Source of the DNA: CAVZYN01 sp963779515
GTDB taxonomy: Bacteria > Pseudomonadota > Alphaproteobacteria > Rhizobiales > Hyphomicrobiaceae
NCBI GenBank assembly: GCA_963779515.1
Contig: CAVZYN010000004.1
Span: 159,272-223,271 of the forward strand
Direction: 5' to 3'
Length of the DNA stretch: 64,000 nucleotides
The notes below the pieces were generated by a model that worked only from the letters and a program-made list of their open reading frames with translations, was not told where the DNA came from and searched no databases. Every line of letters begins with the position of its first letter. Positions within the stretch are counted from its first letter, which is position 1. Positions 50,972 to 58,629 of the stretch are shown here, one piece after another. Made by a program: the position numbers and the translations under genes.

Positions 50972-52304
50972 AACCGGGTACAGTCCTGACAGACTAGACC
51001 GGGAGCCTACCTGACAGGTCAAGGTTGTCGTTTGATTCGGGGGAATCGAGCGATGCCGTTCAAGGAGACCTGTGCTGTGGAAGAGCGGATTGCCATGTTC
51101 CGGGACTATGACACGGGGGCTTTCGACGTCACCCAGTTGGCGGCGCGGCACGGCGTCACTCGCGAGACATTCTACGTTTGGCAGCGGCGGCGGGAGAGTG
51201 GCGACCCGCGCTGGTACGAGGAGCGCTCGCGCGCGCCGTTGAGCCGCCCGCACACGACCTCTGTGGCGGACGCGGACGCCATCATCGCGGCGCGACGGCG
51301 TTTTCCGCATTTCGGGCCGAAGAAGATCAAGGCCTGGCTGGCTGACAAGCAACCCGGGATCGACTGGCCGGCGGCCTCGGTGATCGGGGACATTCTGAAG
51401 AAGGCTGGTCTCGTCGAGGCGCGCAGGTTGCGGCGTCCGTCGGTGGCGCAGGGTGCGATTGTGCATCCGGCAGCTCTGCCCAACGAGGAATGGGCGATCG
51501 ATTTCAAAGGATGGTTCCGCACCCGCGATGGAACGCGCTGCGATCCGCTGACGATCACCGATGCGGCGAGCCGGTATCTGCTGCAGGTGCGCGTCATTGA
51601 TCAGACGTTTGCGGATGTCCGCTGCTCGCTGGAGCGGCTGTTCGACGAGGCAGGACTTCCCGACGCGATGCGCTCCGACAACGGAGCACCGTTCGGATCG
51701 ATCGGTGCGGGCGGCCTTTCTGCCTTGTCGGTGTGGTTGCTGAAGCTCGGCATCGAGCCCCGCTACATCCCACCGTCGAGCCCGCAGCACAACGGCCGGC
51801 ACGAGCGCATGCATCGAACCTTGAAAGCGCAGACGACCCGCCCGGCAGCCGCCACCACGGCCGAGCAGCAGACGCGTTTCGACGACTTCCGCCAGCACTA
51901 CAACGAGGAGCGGCCGCACGAGGCGCTCGAGCAAACGCCGCCGGCCCGGCACTGGCAGCCGTCGCCGCGGCGCTATCCCGCCAAGATTGCCGATCCCTGG
52001 TACGACGCGGATCATGAGGTTCGCCGCGTGCGCCACCCGGGCGACATCAAATGGCGCGGCGAGCACGTGTTCATCGGTGAAGCCTTTGCGGGCGAACTGG
52101 TCGGACTGGCAGACCAGGGCGACGGACGCGCGCTCGTCCGGTTCTGCGGTCGCGATCTCGGCGTGATCGACACCACGTTCCGTCTCCTCCGCTTTGCTCC
52201 GCCGCGTGCGCGGCTGCGCGTCGCTGCGGAGACGGAACGTGGAACAAAAGAGAAAATAGTGTCAGGCATGCCCCCGGTCTAAAGTGTCAGGGAAGTTCCC
52301 GGTT
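50972..52304 (+). mobile_element. IS481-type insertion sequence
   Basis: Terminal inverted repeats of about 45 bases, imperfect, lie at 50972-51016 and 52260-52304; each begins AACCGGG and contains two copies of CCTGACA spaced around TAGACCGGG. They enclose one transposase gene. The outer boundaries were set by where the two ends stop matching. No target duplication is obvious in the flanks. Coding frame intact, so it could be active. Confidence 0.85.
51053..52282 (+). CDS. IS481-family transposase
   Basis: The 409-residue product has an N-terminal helix-turn-helix (FDVTQLAARHGVTRETFYVWQRR), a second HTH, and the DDE integrase core: the first Asp in EWAIDFKGWF, the second in MRSDNGAPFG and the Glu in HYNEERPHEAL. 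A longer C-terminal domain follows. The ATG at 51053 is preferred over one at 51032 because MPFKETCAVEERI is the family N-terminus. The gene stop lies within the right inverted repeat. Confidence 0.94.
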   Translation: MPFKETCAVEERIAMFRDYDTGAFDVTQLAARHGVTRETFYVWQRRRESGDPRWYEERSRAPLSRPHTTSVADADAIIAARRRFPHFGPKKIKAWLADKQPGIDWPAASVIGDILKKAGLVEARRLRRPSVAQGAIVHPAALPNEEWAIDFKGWFRTRDGTRCDPLTITDAASRYLLQVRVIDQTFADVRCSLERLFDEAGLPDAMRSDNGAPFGSIGAGGLSALSVWLLKLGIEPRYIPPSSPQHNGRHERMHRTLKAQTTRPAAATTAEQQTRFDDFRQHYNEERPHEALEQTPPARHWQPSPRRYPAKIADPWYDADHEVRRVRHPGDIKWRGEHVFIGEAFAGELVGLADQGDGRALVRFCGRDLGVIDTTFRLLRFAPPRARLRVAAETERGTKEKIVSGMPPV

Positions 52305-52308
52305 GCAC

Positions 52309-52352
52309 CCGGGAGTCCCCCTCCCCTAACCCCTCCCCGCAAGGGCGAGGGG
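52309..52352. repeat. Short REP-like element beside the IS
   Basis: The sequence CCTCCCCTAACCCCTCCCCGCAAGGGCGAGGGG contains the hairpin CCCC(T)CGCC / CGCAAGGGCGAGGGG-type stem and resembles generic rhizobial intergenic palindromes. It lies between the IS and pobA. Confidence 0.45.
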
Positions 52353-52357
52353 AACTG

Positions 52358-53527
52358 TTACAGCGGCAGACCGGTGTAATTCTCGGCGAGAGAAATCTGT
52401 GCGGCGCGGGACGATTTGAGGTAGTCGAACTCGGCGCGCTGGATGCGACGGTCGAAACTGTCGGTCTCGGGGAACTGGTGGAGGAGTGACGTCATCCACC
52501 AGGAGAAGCGCTCGCCTTTCCAGACGCGGGCAAGGCAGGTCGCGGCGTAGCTCTCGATCAGATCGGTGTCGGCGCGCTTGTAGAAGGCGACGAGGGCGCG
52601 CGAGAGATAGCGCACGTCGGAGACGGCGAGATTGAGGCCTTTGGCGCCGGTCGGAGGAACGATGTGGGCAGCGTCGCCCGCGAGGAAGAGGCGGCCATAG
52701 CGCATCGGCTCGGCGACGAACGAGCGCAGCGGCGCGATGCTCTTCTCGAATGAGGGGCCGGTGGTGACCTTGGCGGCGGCGTCAGGGCCAAGGCGGCGCT
52801 TGAACTCGGCCCAGAAGCGATCGTCGGACCAGTCTTCTATTTTCTCGTCATTGGCGACTTGGACGTAGGCGCGGGTGCGCGTCGCCGAGCGCATGGAGGA
52901 GAGCGCAAAACCATCGATGTGGTTGGCGTAGATCAGTTCGTGGCTCGGCGGGGGGACATCGGCGAGGATGCCGAGCCAGCCGAACGGATAGACGCGCTCG
53001 TGTGTCTTCAAGATTGATGCGGGAATGGCCGATCTTGCAACGCCATGATAGCCGTCGCAGCCGGCGACGTAGTCGCAGTCGAGCGTTTGAGCTTTGCCGT
53101 CCTGCGTGAAGGCGATGGTGGCTCGGGGGCCGTCGAGGCCGGTGATGCCGGTGACTTCAGCGTCATAGAGGGCTGCGACCTTGCTCGCCGCATTGGCCTC
53201 CATGAGGTCGCGGGTGACCTCGGTCTGGCCATAGACGGTGACGCGCTTGCCGATCAGGTCGTTGAAATCGATGCGCAGGCCTTCACCGTCGAAATTGATG
53301 TAAGTGCCGTCGTGGACGAGGCCTTCGCGGCTGAGACGCTCGCCGCAGCCGACGTCGTTCAAGAGGTCGACGGTGCCCTGCTCGAGGAGGCCCGCACGTA
53401 TGCGGCTCAAGACATACTCCGGGCTCTTGCGCTCCAGCAGCACGCAGTCGATTCCGTTGAGGGAGAGGATGCGGGCGAGCAGGAGGCCAGCGGGTCCGCC
53501 GCCGATGATGCCGACTTGAGTGCGCAT
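52358..53527 (-). CDS. pobA: 4-Hydroxybenzoate 3-monooxygenase
   Basis: PobA hydroxylates 4-hydroxybenzoate to protocatechuate using FAD and NADPH. The 389-residue product has the FAD motif GIIGGGPAG (about residues 6-14), RIRAGLLEQGTVDLLNDVG, the CDGYHGVARSAIP pyridine-nucleotide region, and the second FAD motif LFLAGDAAHIVPPTGAKGLNLAVSD. The enzyme funnels aromatics to the beta-ketoadipate pathway; no downstream pathway genes are in the window. The usual activator pobR is not next to it. Confidence 0.95.
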   Translation of the reverse strand: MRTQVGIIGGGPAGLLLARILSLNGIDCVLLERKSPEYVLSRIRAGLLEQGTVDLLNDVGCGERLSREGLVHDGTYINFDGEGLRIDFNDLIGKRVTVYGQTEVTRDLMEANAASKVAALYDAEVTGITGLDGPRATIAFTQDGKAQTLDCDYVAGCDGYHGVARSAIPASILKTHERVYPFGWLGILADVPPPSHELIYANHIDGFALSSMRSATRTRAYVQVANDEKIEDWSDDRFWAEFKRRLGPDAAAKVTTGPSFEKSIAPLRSFVAEPMRYGRLFLAGDAAHIVPPTGAKGLNLAVSDVRYLSRALVAFYKRADTDLIESYAATCLARVWKGERFSWWMTSLLHQFPETDSFDRRIQRAEFDYLKSSRAAQISLAENYTGLPL

Positions 53528-53648
53528 GCCGAGCGTGTTGCCTTCCGTAATTTTGAGATAGCCGTGCCGAGTCGGTCCACAGTATAGGATCGAGGGGCTC
53601 GTTTAGACCACCCGCGCATCGTTGCGCCCTAATTTCTGGAGGTTCGCC

Positions 53649-53942
53649 ATGGCCAAAGGGTATTGGATCGCTCACGTGACCGTCACGAACGACGATGCCT
53701 ACGCGGAGTACCGGCGGCTCAATGCCGTGGCATTCCAGAAGTATGGAGCGACGTTCCTGGTGCGTGGCGGTGCCGCCGAACCCGGAGATGGATTGCTCAG
53801 GCCGCGGCATGTGGTGATCGAGTTCGAGAGCTTCGCGGTGGCGAAGGCTTGCCACGAGAGCCCCGAATATCAGGCGGCGCTCGCTGTCCGGCGACGCGCC
53901 GGCCAAACGGACCTGGTGATCGTGGAAGGATGGGGCGGGTGA
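53649..53942 (+). CDS. DUF1330-family protein
   Basis: The 97-residue product has the dimeric ferredoxin-like DUF1330 pattern: KGYWIAHVTVTNDDAYAEYRR, FLVRGG, RHVVIEFESFAVAKACHESPEYQAAL, LVIVEGW. Such proteins often accompany degradative genes; the activity is unknown. ATG 53649 fits the family start. Its stop overlaps the start of the next gene by two to four bases, implying coupling. Confidence 0.9.
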   Translation: MAKGYWIAHVTVTNDDAYAEYRRLNAVAFQKYGATFLVRGGAAEPGDGLLRPRHVVIEFESFAVAKACHESPEYQAALAVRRRAGQTDLVIVEGWGG

Positions 53943-54610
53943 AGATCTCAGTGGTGATGCTCGGTGCGACGGGCGCTGTCGGCGGGCAGGCGCTGGCCGC
54001 GCTGGTGGCGATGCCGGAGGTCGAGCGCGTCACAGTGCTGACGCGACGGCCGCTCACGGGATCAGCATCGAAGGTCGCGGCGCATGTCGTCGATGTGTTT
54101 GATCCGGAGTCCTACCGGCATCTGCTGGCGGGGCATCAGGCGGCGGTGTGCACGTTCGGCGTCGGTGAGCCGACGAGTGTCAGCAAGGCTGAGTTGGTGC
54201 GGGTCGACAAGGATGCCGTGCTTGCGTTTGCGACCGCATGCAAGGCGGCGGGCGTGCGGCACTTCGAGTTGTTGAGTGCTGTACTGGCCAATGCGAAATC
54301 GCCGTCGCATTATCTGCGGACCAAAGGGGAATTGGGCGAGGCGCTGGCAGCGCTCGGGTTCGAGCGGTTGTCGATCTTTCATCCATCGATGATTATGACG
54401 CCGACGAACCGGTACGGCTGGTCGCAGGGGTTGACGCTGGCGGTGTGGCCGACCTTCTCGAATATCATGGTGGGGCGAACGCGCAGGTTTCGCGGCATTC
54501 CTATTGCGACGCTGGGGCGTGCCATGGCGGTCAATCTCGTTACGCCAGGTGCCAGAGTCGAGGCGCTGCACTGGGACGAGTTCAACGCGTTGGCGGCCCG
54601 AAGTACTTAA
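53939..54610 (+). CDS. NAD(P)-binding oxidoreductase-like protein (atypical SDR, HTATIP2/TIP30 type)
   Basis: The 223-residue product starts with a Rossmann motif VVMLGATGAVGGQALAALV and continues with VTVLTRRPL, an LSAVLANAKSPSHYLRTKGELGEALAALGF segment with the tyrosine and lysine of SDR-like active sites, and FHPSMIMTPTNRYGWSQ. It probably binds NADP as an oxidoreductase or regulator. GTG 53939 is preferred as start because AGGA lies eight bases upstream; ATG 53930 is the alternative. Confidence 0.85.
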   Translation: MKISVVMLGATGAVGGQALAALVAMPEVERVTVLTRRPLTGSASKVAAHVVDVFDPESYRHLLAGHQAAVCTFGVGEPTSVSKAELVRVDKDAVLAFATACKAAGVRHFELLSAVLANAKSPSHYLRTKGELGEALAALGFERLSIFHPSMIMTPTNRYGWSQGLTLAVWPTFSNIMVGRTRRFRGIPIATLGRAMAVNLVTPGARVEALHWDEFNALAARST

Positions 54611-54613
54611 AGG

Positions 54614-55498
54614 TCAGGCCTGCGCGGGCAGGCCTAATTGCGCGCGTGCGGCCTCCACAGTGTTGCGCAAGAGGCAGGCGATGGTCATGGGGCCGACGCC
54701 GCCGGGAACCGGCGTGATGGCGCTTGCGATCTTGGCGCATGACGCAGTGTCTGCATCGCCGACGAGGCGGTTTTTGCCGTCGGGGCCGGTGATGCGGTTG
54801 ATGCCGACGTCGATGACGATGGCTCCGGGCTTGATCCAATCGCCCTTGATCATTTCAGGGCGGCCGACGGCGGCAATGACGAGATCGGCGCGGCGCACGA
54901 CCGAGGGGAGATCGCGCGTGCGTGAGTGGGCGATGGTCACGGTGCAGTCCTCGCGGAGCAGCAGTTGCGCGACCGGCTTGCCGACGATGTTGGAGCGGCC
55001 GACGACGACGGCGTCGAGGCCTTTGAGGCTTAGGGCGGCGGTTTTCGCGAGAATGATGCAGCCAGCGGGCGTGCAAGGGACGAGCGCGCGTTCGCCGATG
55101 GAGAGGAGGCCGGCATTGATGGGGTGGAAGCCATCAACGTCCTTAGCGGGATCGATGGCGCGGAGCACCTTCTGGCCGTCAATGTGCGCTGGTAGAGGCA
55201 ATTGCACGAGTATGCCGTGCACGTCCGCGCGGGTGTTGAGGTCTTTGACGAGGCTCAGCAGCTTTGCCTCGCTGGTGCCGATGTCGAGCTTGTATTCGAA
55301 CGAGGCCATGCCGGCTTCCGCCGTTTGCTTGGCCTTGTTGCGGACGTAGACTTGACTGGCGGGATCTTCGCCAACAAGGACGACGGCGAGGCCAGCGGTG
55401 ACGCCGTGGCTCGCCTTGAGGACTGCAACGTCGCGCGCAACGTCGCGGCGGACGCCCTCGGCAATGGCCTTGCCGTCGATCATCTTTGCGCCGGTCAT
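54614..55498 (-). CDS. folD: Bifunctional methylenetetrahydrofolate dehydrogenase/cyclohydrolase FolD
   Basis: FolD interconverts one-carbon tetrahydrofolates. The 294-residue product has the dehydrogenase/cyclohydrolase signatures EYKLDIGTSEAKLLSLVKDLN (with catalytic Lys56-type position in YVRNKAKQTAEAG), LVQLPLPAHID and PGGVGPMTIACLLRNTVEAA. ATG 55498 begins MTGAKMIDGKAIAEG; the start overlaps the stop of the DUF167 gene by four bases. Confidence 0.96.
   Translation of the reverse strand: MTGAKMIDGKAIAEGVRRDVARDVAVLKASHGVTAGLAVVLVGEDPASQVYVRNKAKQTAEAGMASFEYKLDIGTSEAKLLSLVKDLNTRADVHGILVQLPLPAHIDGQKVLRAIDPAKDVDGFHPINAGLLSIGERALVPCTPAGCIILAKTAALSLKGLDAVVVGRSNIVGKPVAQLLLREDCTVTIAHSRTRDLPSVVRRADLVIAAVGRPEMIKGDWIKPGAIVIDVGINRITGPDGKNRLVGDADTASCAKIASAITPVPGGVGPMTIACLLRNTVEAARAQLGLPAQA
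54616..54635. terminator. Short perfect hairpin at the folD 3' end
   Basis: AGGCCTGC and GCAGGCCT around GCGG form an eight-base perfect stem inside the last codons of folD and five bases after the stop of the facing oxidoreductase gene. No T-run; a weak terminator for the plus-strand gene is possible. Confidence 0.35.
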
Positions 55499-55779
55499 GA
55501 TCTGGTCTCCGTTTCGAGTTTCGCCATGATGGCTTTCGCCAGCGCGGCGGGATCGCCTGCAATCGACACCGTTTTTATGCGCGACGCCGTGCCGGCGTCG
55601 ATCGTCACGGTGCGTTTGGCGACGCCGAGCCACGTCGCCACGGTTTCGATCACGGCGTCATTGGCGGCGCCCTTGTCCGGGATGGCGCGGACGCGGACTT
55701 TCAATGCGCGCCCGTCGGCCGTGGTGTCGATGTCTTCGACGGCATCGCGCGACGATTTGGGCGTCACGCGAACTCGCAA
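55495..55779 (-). CDS. DUF167 (YggU) family protein with an unclear start
   Basis: The product has the DUF167 core RVRVTPKSSRDAVEDI and VRVRAIPDKGAANDAVIETVATWLGVAKRTVTIDAGTASRIKTV. Reading from TTG 55779 gives 94 residues, but the typical family N-terminus PW...GL.LRVRVTP continues upstream here as DVWRTTASGLS without any ATG, GTG or TTG before an in-frame stop near the end of the yggT gene. So the true start is non-standard or was lost. Family function unknown; the gene sits between yggT and folD. Confidence 0.85.
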   Translation of the reverse strand: MRVRVTPKSSRDAVEDIDTTADGRALKVRVRAIPDKGAANDAVIETVATWLGVAKRTVTIDAGTASRIKTVSIAGDPAALAKAIMAKLETETRS

Positions 55780-55826
55780 GGAGAGACCCGACGCCGTGGT
55801 TCGCCAGACATCGGCACGCGCGTCTG

Positions 55827-56117
55827 CTATCGGACGAGGTCCTTCAGGTTTTCAATGATGACGGCGCGGGTGAAGAGGCAGGCGAGCATCAGCACGATCG
55901 GCGAGAAATCGAGCCCGCTGGTGTTGGGCATCATGCGGCGGATCGGTTTCAAAAGCGGCTCGATGACCGTGCTCATGGCCTGCAACAGCGAGCGCACGAA
56001 CGGGTTGTATCCGTTGATGACGCCGAACTGCGTGAGCCAGCCAATGATGATGTAAATGATGACGACCCACTCGTAGAGATTGACCAGATAGCCGATGAAG
56101 TCGAGCAGGCGGAGCAT
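55827..56117 (-). CDS. YggT-family integral membrane protein
   Basis: The 96-residue product has two to three membrane helices and the conserved pattern LYEWVVIIYIIIGWL...IEPLLKPIRRMMPNTSGLDFSPIVLMLACLF. It is related to CcmB-like/YggT proteins suggested to function in envelope or osmotic stress; role unproven. ATG 56117 begins MLRLLDFIGYL. First of yggT-DUF167-folD on the minus strand. Confidence 0.92.
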   Translation of the reverse strand: MLRLLDFIGYLVNLYEWVVIIYIIIGWLTQFGVINGYNPFVRSLLQAMSTVIEPLLKPIRRMMPNTSGLDFSPIVLMLACLFTRAVIIENLKDLVR

Positions 56118-56316
56118 GTGCGATGGTTCCTGGGGGCGTCGTCGTTGATTGCGGTGACGTGTAAAGGTCGTGCCGGACGGGGGCAAGCGTGGAGTGGCAG
56201 ATGGAGAGGTGGCTCCGGTGTTTGACCGGCTGGTTGCTTGACATCACCGGACCCGCGCCGATAAATGGCCGCACTTGACCATCCCATTGACCAGTCCGGG
56301 CGTGTTCCCGTGGCGC

Positions 56317-56392
56317 GGGGCCGTAGCTCAGATGGGAGAGCGCTGCAATCGCACTGCAGAGGTCAGGGGTTCGATTCCCCTCGGCTCCACCA
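56317..56392 (+). tRNA. tRNA-Ala (anticodon CGC)
   Basis: A complete 76-base cloverleaf: acceptor stem GGGGCCG/CGGCTCC, D-arm GCTC/GAGC, anticodon stem CTGCA/TGCAG with the seven-base loop ATCGCAC (anticodon CGC), a T-arm with GGTTCGATTCC, and the 3' ACCA encoded in the DNA. It reads GCG codons. The 3' end adjoins gene-poor DNA with a phage-type regulator, as at integration sites. Confidence 0.97.
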
Positions 56393-56694
56393 AGACCCTT
56401 CAGAAGTTATTGATTTTATTGAAATTTCGAGAGGGCTGAATTCGGCGCCCCACATTTCGCCCCACGAAAATCCGAGGCTGGACACTGCGAATTTGTGGCA
56501 AGCACTGTCGATGAATTCCGATTGATCTAGTCGGTCATCAATGTGCATGACGCGCTCCACTTCGCTCGCTTCAAATTTCTCTAAATGCGGCAGGCTCGTT
56601 TCTCGTCGCGAACGTTCGCATCGTAGAGTTGATGCCGCAAGCGCCAAGTGTTGCGATCGATCGCAGTGCGATTGTCGCTGACGCCGCGAAGATC
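56393..56694. other. Low-coding region just after the tRNA, probable edge of an integrated element
   Basis: No convincing gene. The GC content is lower than in the flanks. A minus-strand frame that ends near 56400 contains GEMWGAEF- and LEKFEAS-like stretches but has no recognised domain. No second copy of the tRNA 3' end was found in the window, and no integrase is present. Confidence 0.45.
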
Positions 56695-56913
56695 TCATTG
56701 CGGTCTGCTCGCGATCCAATCGCGCACTTCGGACGCAAGCCACGCGACACGTCGCACGCCGAGCCGCCGTTGCCGCGGAAAGAGTCCATCCGCCACATAC
56801 GCGTAAAGCGTCGAGCGCGAGAGGCCGGTCTTCGCCACCACTGCCCGAACATTCCACAGCTCATCGCCGGTGCGTGATTTCTCTTCTTCAGAATGCGAGT
56901 CTGTCTTCGACAT
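56695..56913 (-). CDS. AlpA/excisionase-type helix-turn-helix regulator
   Basis: The 72-residue product has the phage-type winged HTH: ELWNVRAVVAKTGLSRSTLYAYVADGLFPRQRRLGVRRVAWLASEVRDWIASR. Such AlpA-like proteins regulate excision or the integrase of prophages and genomic islands. It stands about 300 bases from a tRNA-Ala gene with no integrase nearby, so it may be a remnant of a mobile island. Confidence 0.85.
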   Translation of the reverse strand: MSKTDSHSEEEKSRTGDELWNVRAVVAKTGLSRSTLYAYVADGLFPRQRRLGVRRVAWLASEVRDWIASRPQ

Positions 56914-57658
56914 TTTTCATGTCCTGAGAAGGCAGTGAGCTTGAACGCCCGAGAGCGGCTGAGCAATTTTTGCATACTCGCAATTGCCACCCAATAGGGA
57001 ATCGCGGGACCGTCCAGGACGTCGCGGGAACCTGCCGGAAAGTGTGGGAATGCCGCGATGATGCATCCCTGCCTAAGTCTGCAAGGCGCGATGCCTTTGC
57101 TGACTTATACTGCCGCGCAGCCGCCTCTATGAGAAGGATGTTTCGCGGGTAGGCAGAGGTAAGCCAGTGCACTCAAATGTATCGAAAGTGTATCTGCCAA
57201 AGGAGTGCGCGGGCTCGTCGCTCAAGTTTTTAAGCTGTCTCCTCAGCTTCATGAGAGCCGTGACCGTGTTCAATATCGACGAGCAGGCAGACGGTTGAGT
57301 TTGAACCAGAGCAAAGTACTTGGGCGGCCCCTCGCCGAAGTGGCGAGGGTCGCGCTCTGCCGCGCGGCAAGAATTGGCCGCGCGGTCGAGCCCCGCTTAC
57401 GTGCGGGTCTCGCCCCTCTCGGGCGACGATCGCTCCGCCAAGGGCTAAGGACAGCTGCGAGATGCGTTCTTGGAATTTCCAAGACACCAAAACAGGTGTG
57501 AACAACCTGCAGTGTAAGATTACCAGGCACTCCGACTTGGTCGCGCCACTAACTGCTTGCTCCGCCGTGTCCGCTCTGTGCTGCTGTCGACCTGCCCCGC
57601 TTCGACAACGCGATTGACCCTTACCGACCGCCGCGACGCCGCCCGAAAGCGGAAAGGC
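56914..57658. other. Gene-poor stretch, no supported gene
   Basis: About 745 bases in which frames of up to 98 codons occur on both strands but none has a convincing start, composition or family resemblance. A few A/T-rich tracts around 56930-57200 contrast with GC-rich tracts after 57320. It probably belongs to the integrated or decayed element beside the tRNA. Confidence 0.5.
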
Positions 57659-58558
57659 CTACGGTGCCCATCTGACGACCCCTGCGCCGCTGACATCGAG
57701 ACCGCCGAGTTCGGCGGCACGTGCGGCGAACATCGGCGTCGAAAGCAGCGACAGGAACGCCTGCAGCTTGCCGCGATAACTGTCGCGCTGGCGAGCGACA
57801 AGGTCGAAGCGTTCCGTCATGAGCGGCACGAAATCGAGATCGGCCGCCGTTGCGACGGCACGAGTGGCGATGCCGCAATCGCCGTGGCCGTGGCGGATGG
57901 CTTGCGCGATGTCCGGGCCGGTAGGGGCGACGAGCGCCGTCGCGACGTCACGCGCCGAAACGCCGTCGCGCTTCATTAGCGCCAACAGTAGTTGCTGCGC
58001 GCCGGCGCCTTCGGGGCGCATGACCAGCCGCGCGCGGTTGGCCGCAACGTCACGCAAGGACGACAGGCCGAGCGGATTGCCGTTGGCGACGAGTAGGCCC
58101 TGATCGCGCGCGGCGAAACCGATCAGCACGGCGTCGTAGAACGTCGGCTCCTTTGAGACGAGGTCGATGTTGGCGTCCTTCGCCGTATAGTCGAGATCGT
58201 GAAAGTGAATTGCTGCGGCGATGACCTCGCCCTTCAGGAATCGCCGATAGCCCTGCTCGCTGCCTTCGGGCAGGATTGCGAGCCCCGCTTTGCTCTCGGC
58301 TAGCGCCCATTGCAGCAGCGGATCATGACTGCCGCCGACGATCGGCGGCGGGTCTGCTGGCATAACCCCCATCGGGCGCGCCATGCCGGCGAGTAGCCAG
58401 CGGTCGAGGTCGCCGCGCGGGAAAAGCCACTTGCCCGTCACCTTCGTGCACGGGATCGCCTGCTCTGCGACCAGCTCATAGAGCTTACGCTCCTTGATCC
58501 GGAGATAGTCGGCCGCTTCGGCCGTCGTCAGGAGTTGTAGACCAGCGCTAGCTTGCAT
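57659..58558 (-). CDS. HTH regulator fused to a molybdate/tungstate-type binding domain
   Basis: The 299-residue product has an excisionase-type winged HTH (about residues 9-56: LTTAEAADYLRIKERKLYELVAEQAIPCTKVTGKWLFPRGDLDRWL) and a periplasmic-binding-protein-like domain (about 75-299) of the type found in ModA/TupA relatives. Proteins of this architecture next to oxyanion transport genes act as ligand-sensing repressors. It is divergent from tupB with 71 bases between them and is probably autoregulated. Ligand could be tungstate or molybdate. Confidence 0.88.
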   Translation of the reverse strand: MQASAGLQLLTTAEAADYLRIKERKLYELVAEQAIPCTKVTGKWLFPRGDLDRWLLAGMARPMGVMPADPPPIVGGSHDPLLQWALAESKAGLAILPEGSEQGYRRFLKGEVIAAAIHFHDLDYTAKDANIDLVSKEPTFYDAVLIGFAARDQGLLVANGNPLGLSSLRDVAANRARLVMRPEGAGAQQLLLALMKRDGVSARDVATALVAPTGPDIAQAIRHGHGDCGIATRAVATAADLDFVPLMTERFDLVARQRDSYRGKLQAFLSLLSTPMFAARAAELGGLDVSGAGVVRWAP

Positions 58559-58569
58559 TTTTATGCATG
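58552..58569. promoter_or_regulatory. Candidate operator overlapping the regulator start
   Basis: CTTGCAT (58552-58558) and ATGCATG (58563-58569) form an inverted repeat about a TTTT centre, with a perfect TGCAT/ATGCA core. It covers the regulator start codon and lies in the short divergent region before tupB, a fitting position for autorepression. Binding is not shown. Confidence 0.4.
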
Positions 58570-58629
58570 ATTTCTTTTGTTTGACTTATAGGAGGAAAAC
58601 ACGGGACACACGGCGCAGTCAATGCGTTC

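Noticed and set aside
50960..52315. Target-site duplication flanking the IS481 element
   Set aside because: Bases outside the two inverted ends (GGGGTTC and GCACCCG) do not form a convincing direct repeat.
56363..56857. Minus-strand frame across the tRNA 3' end as an integrase remnant
   Set aside because: It has no tyrosine-recombinase motif (no R...HxxR...Y box) and partly reads the tRNA in antisense, so there is no support for an integrase.
57205..57530. Overlapping frames of 86-98 codons on both strands
   Set aside because: No domain, no ribosome-binding site, and mutually overlapping; probably chance frames in GC-rich DNA.
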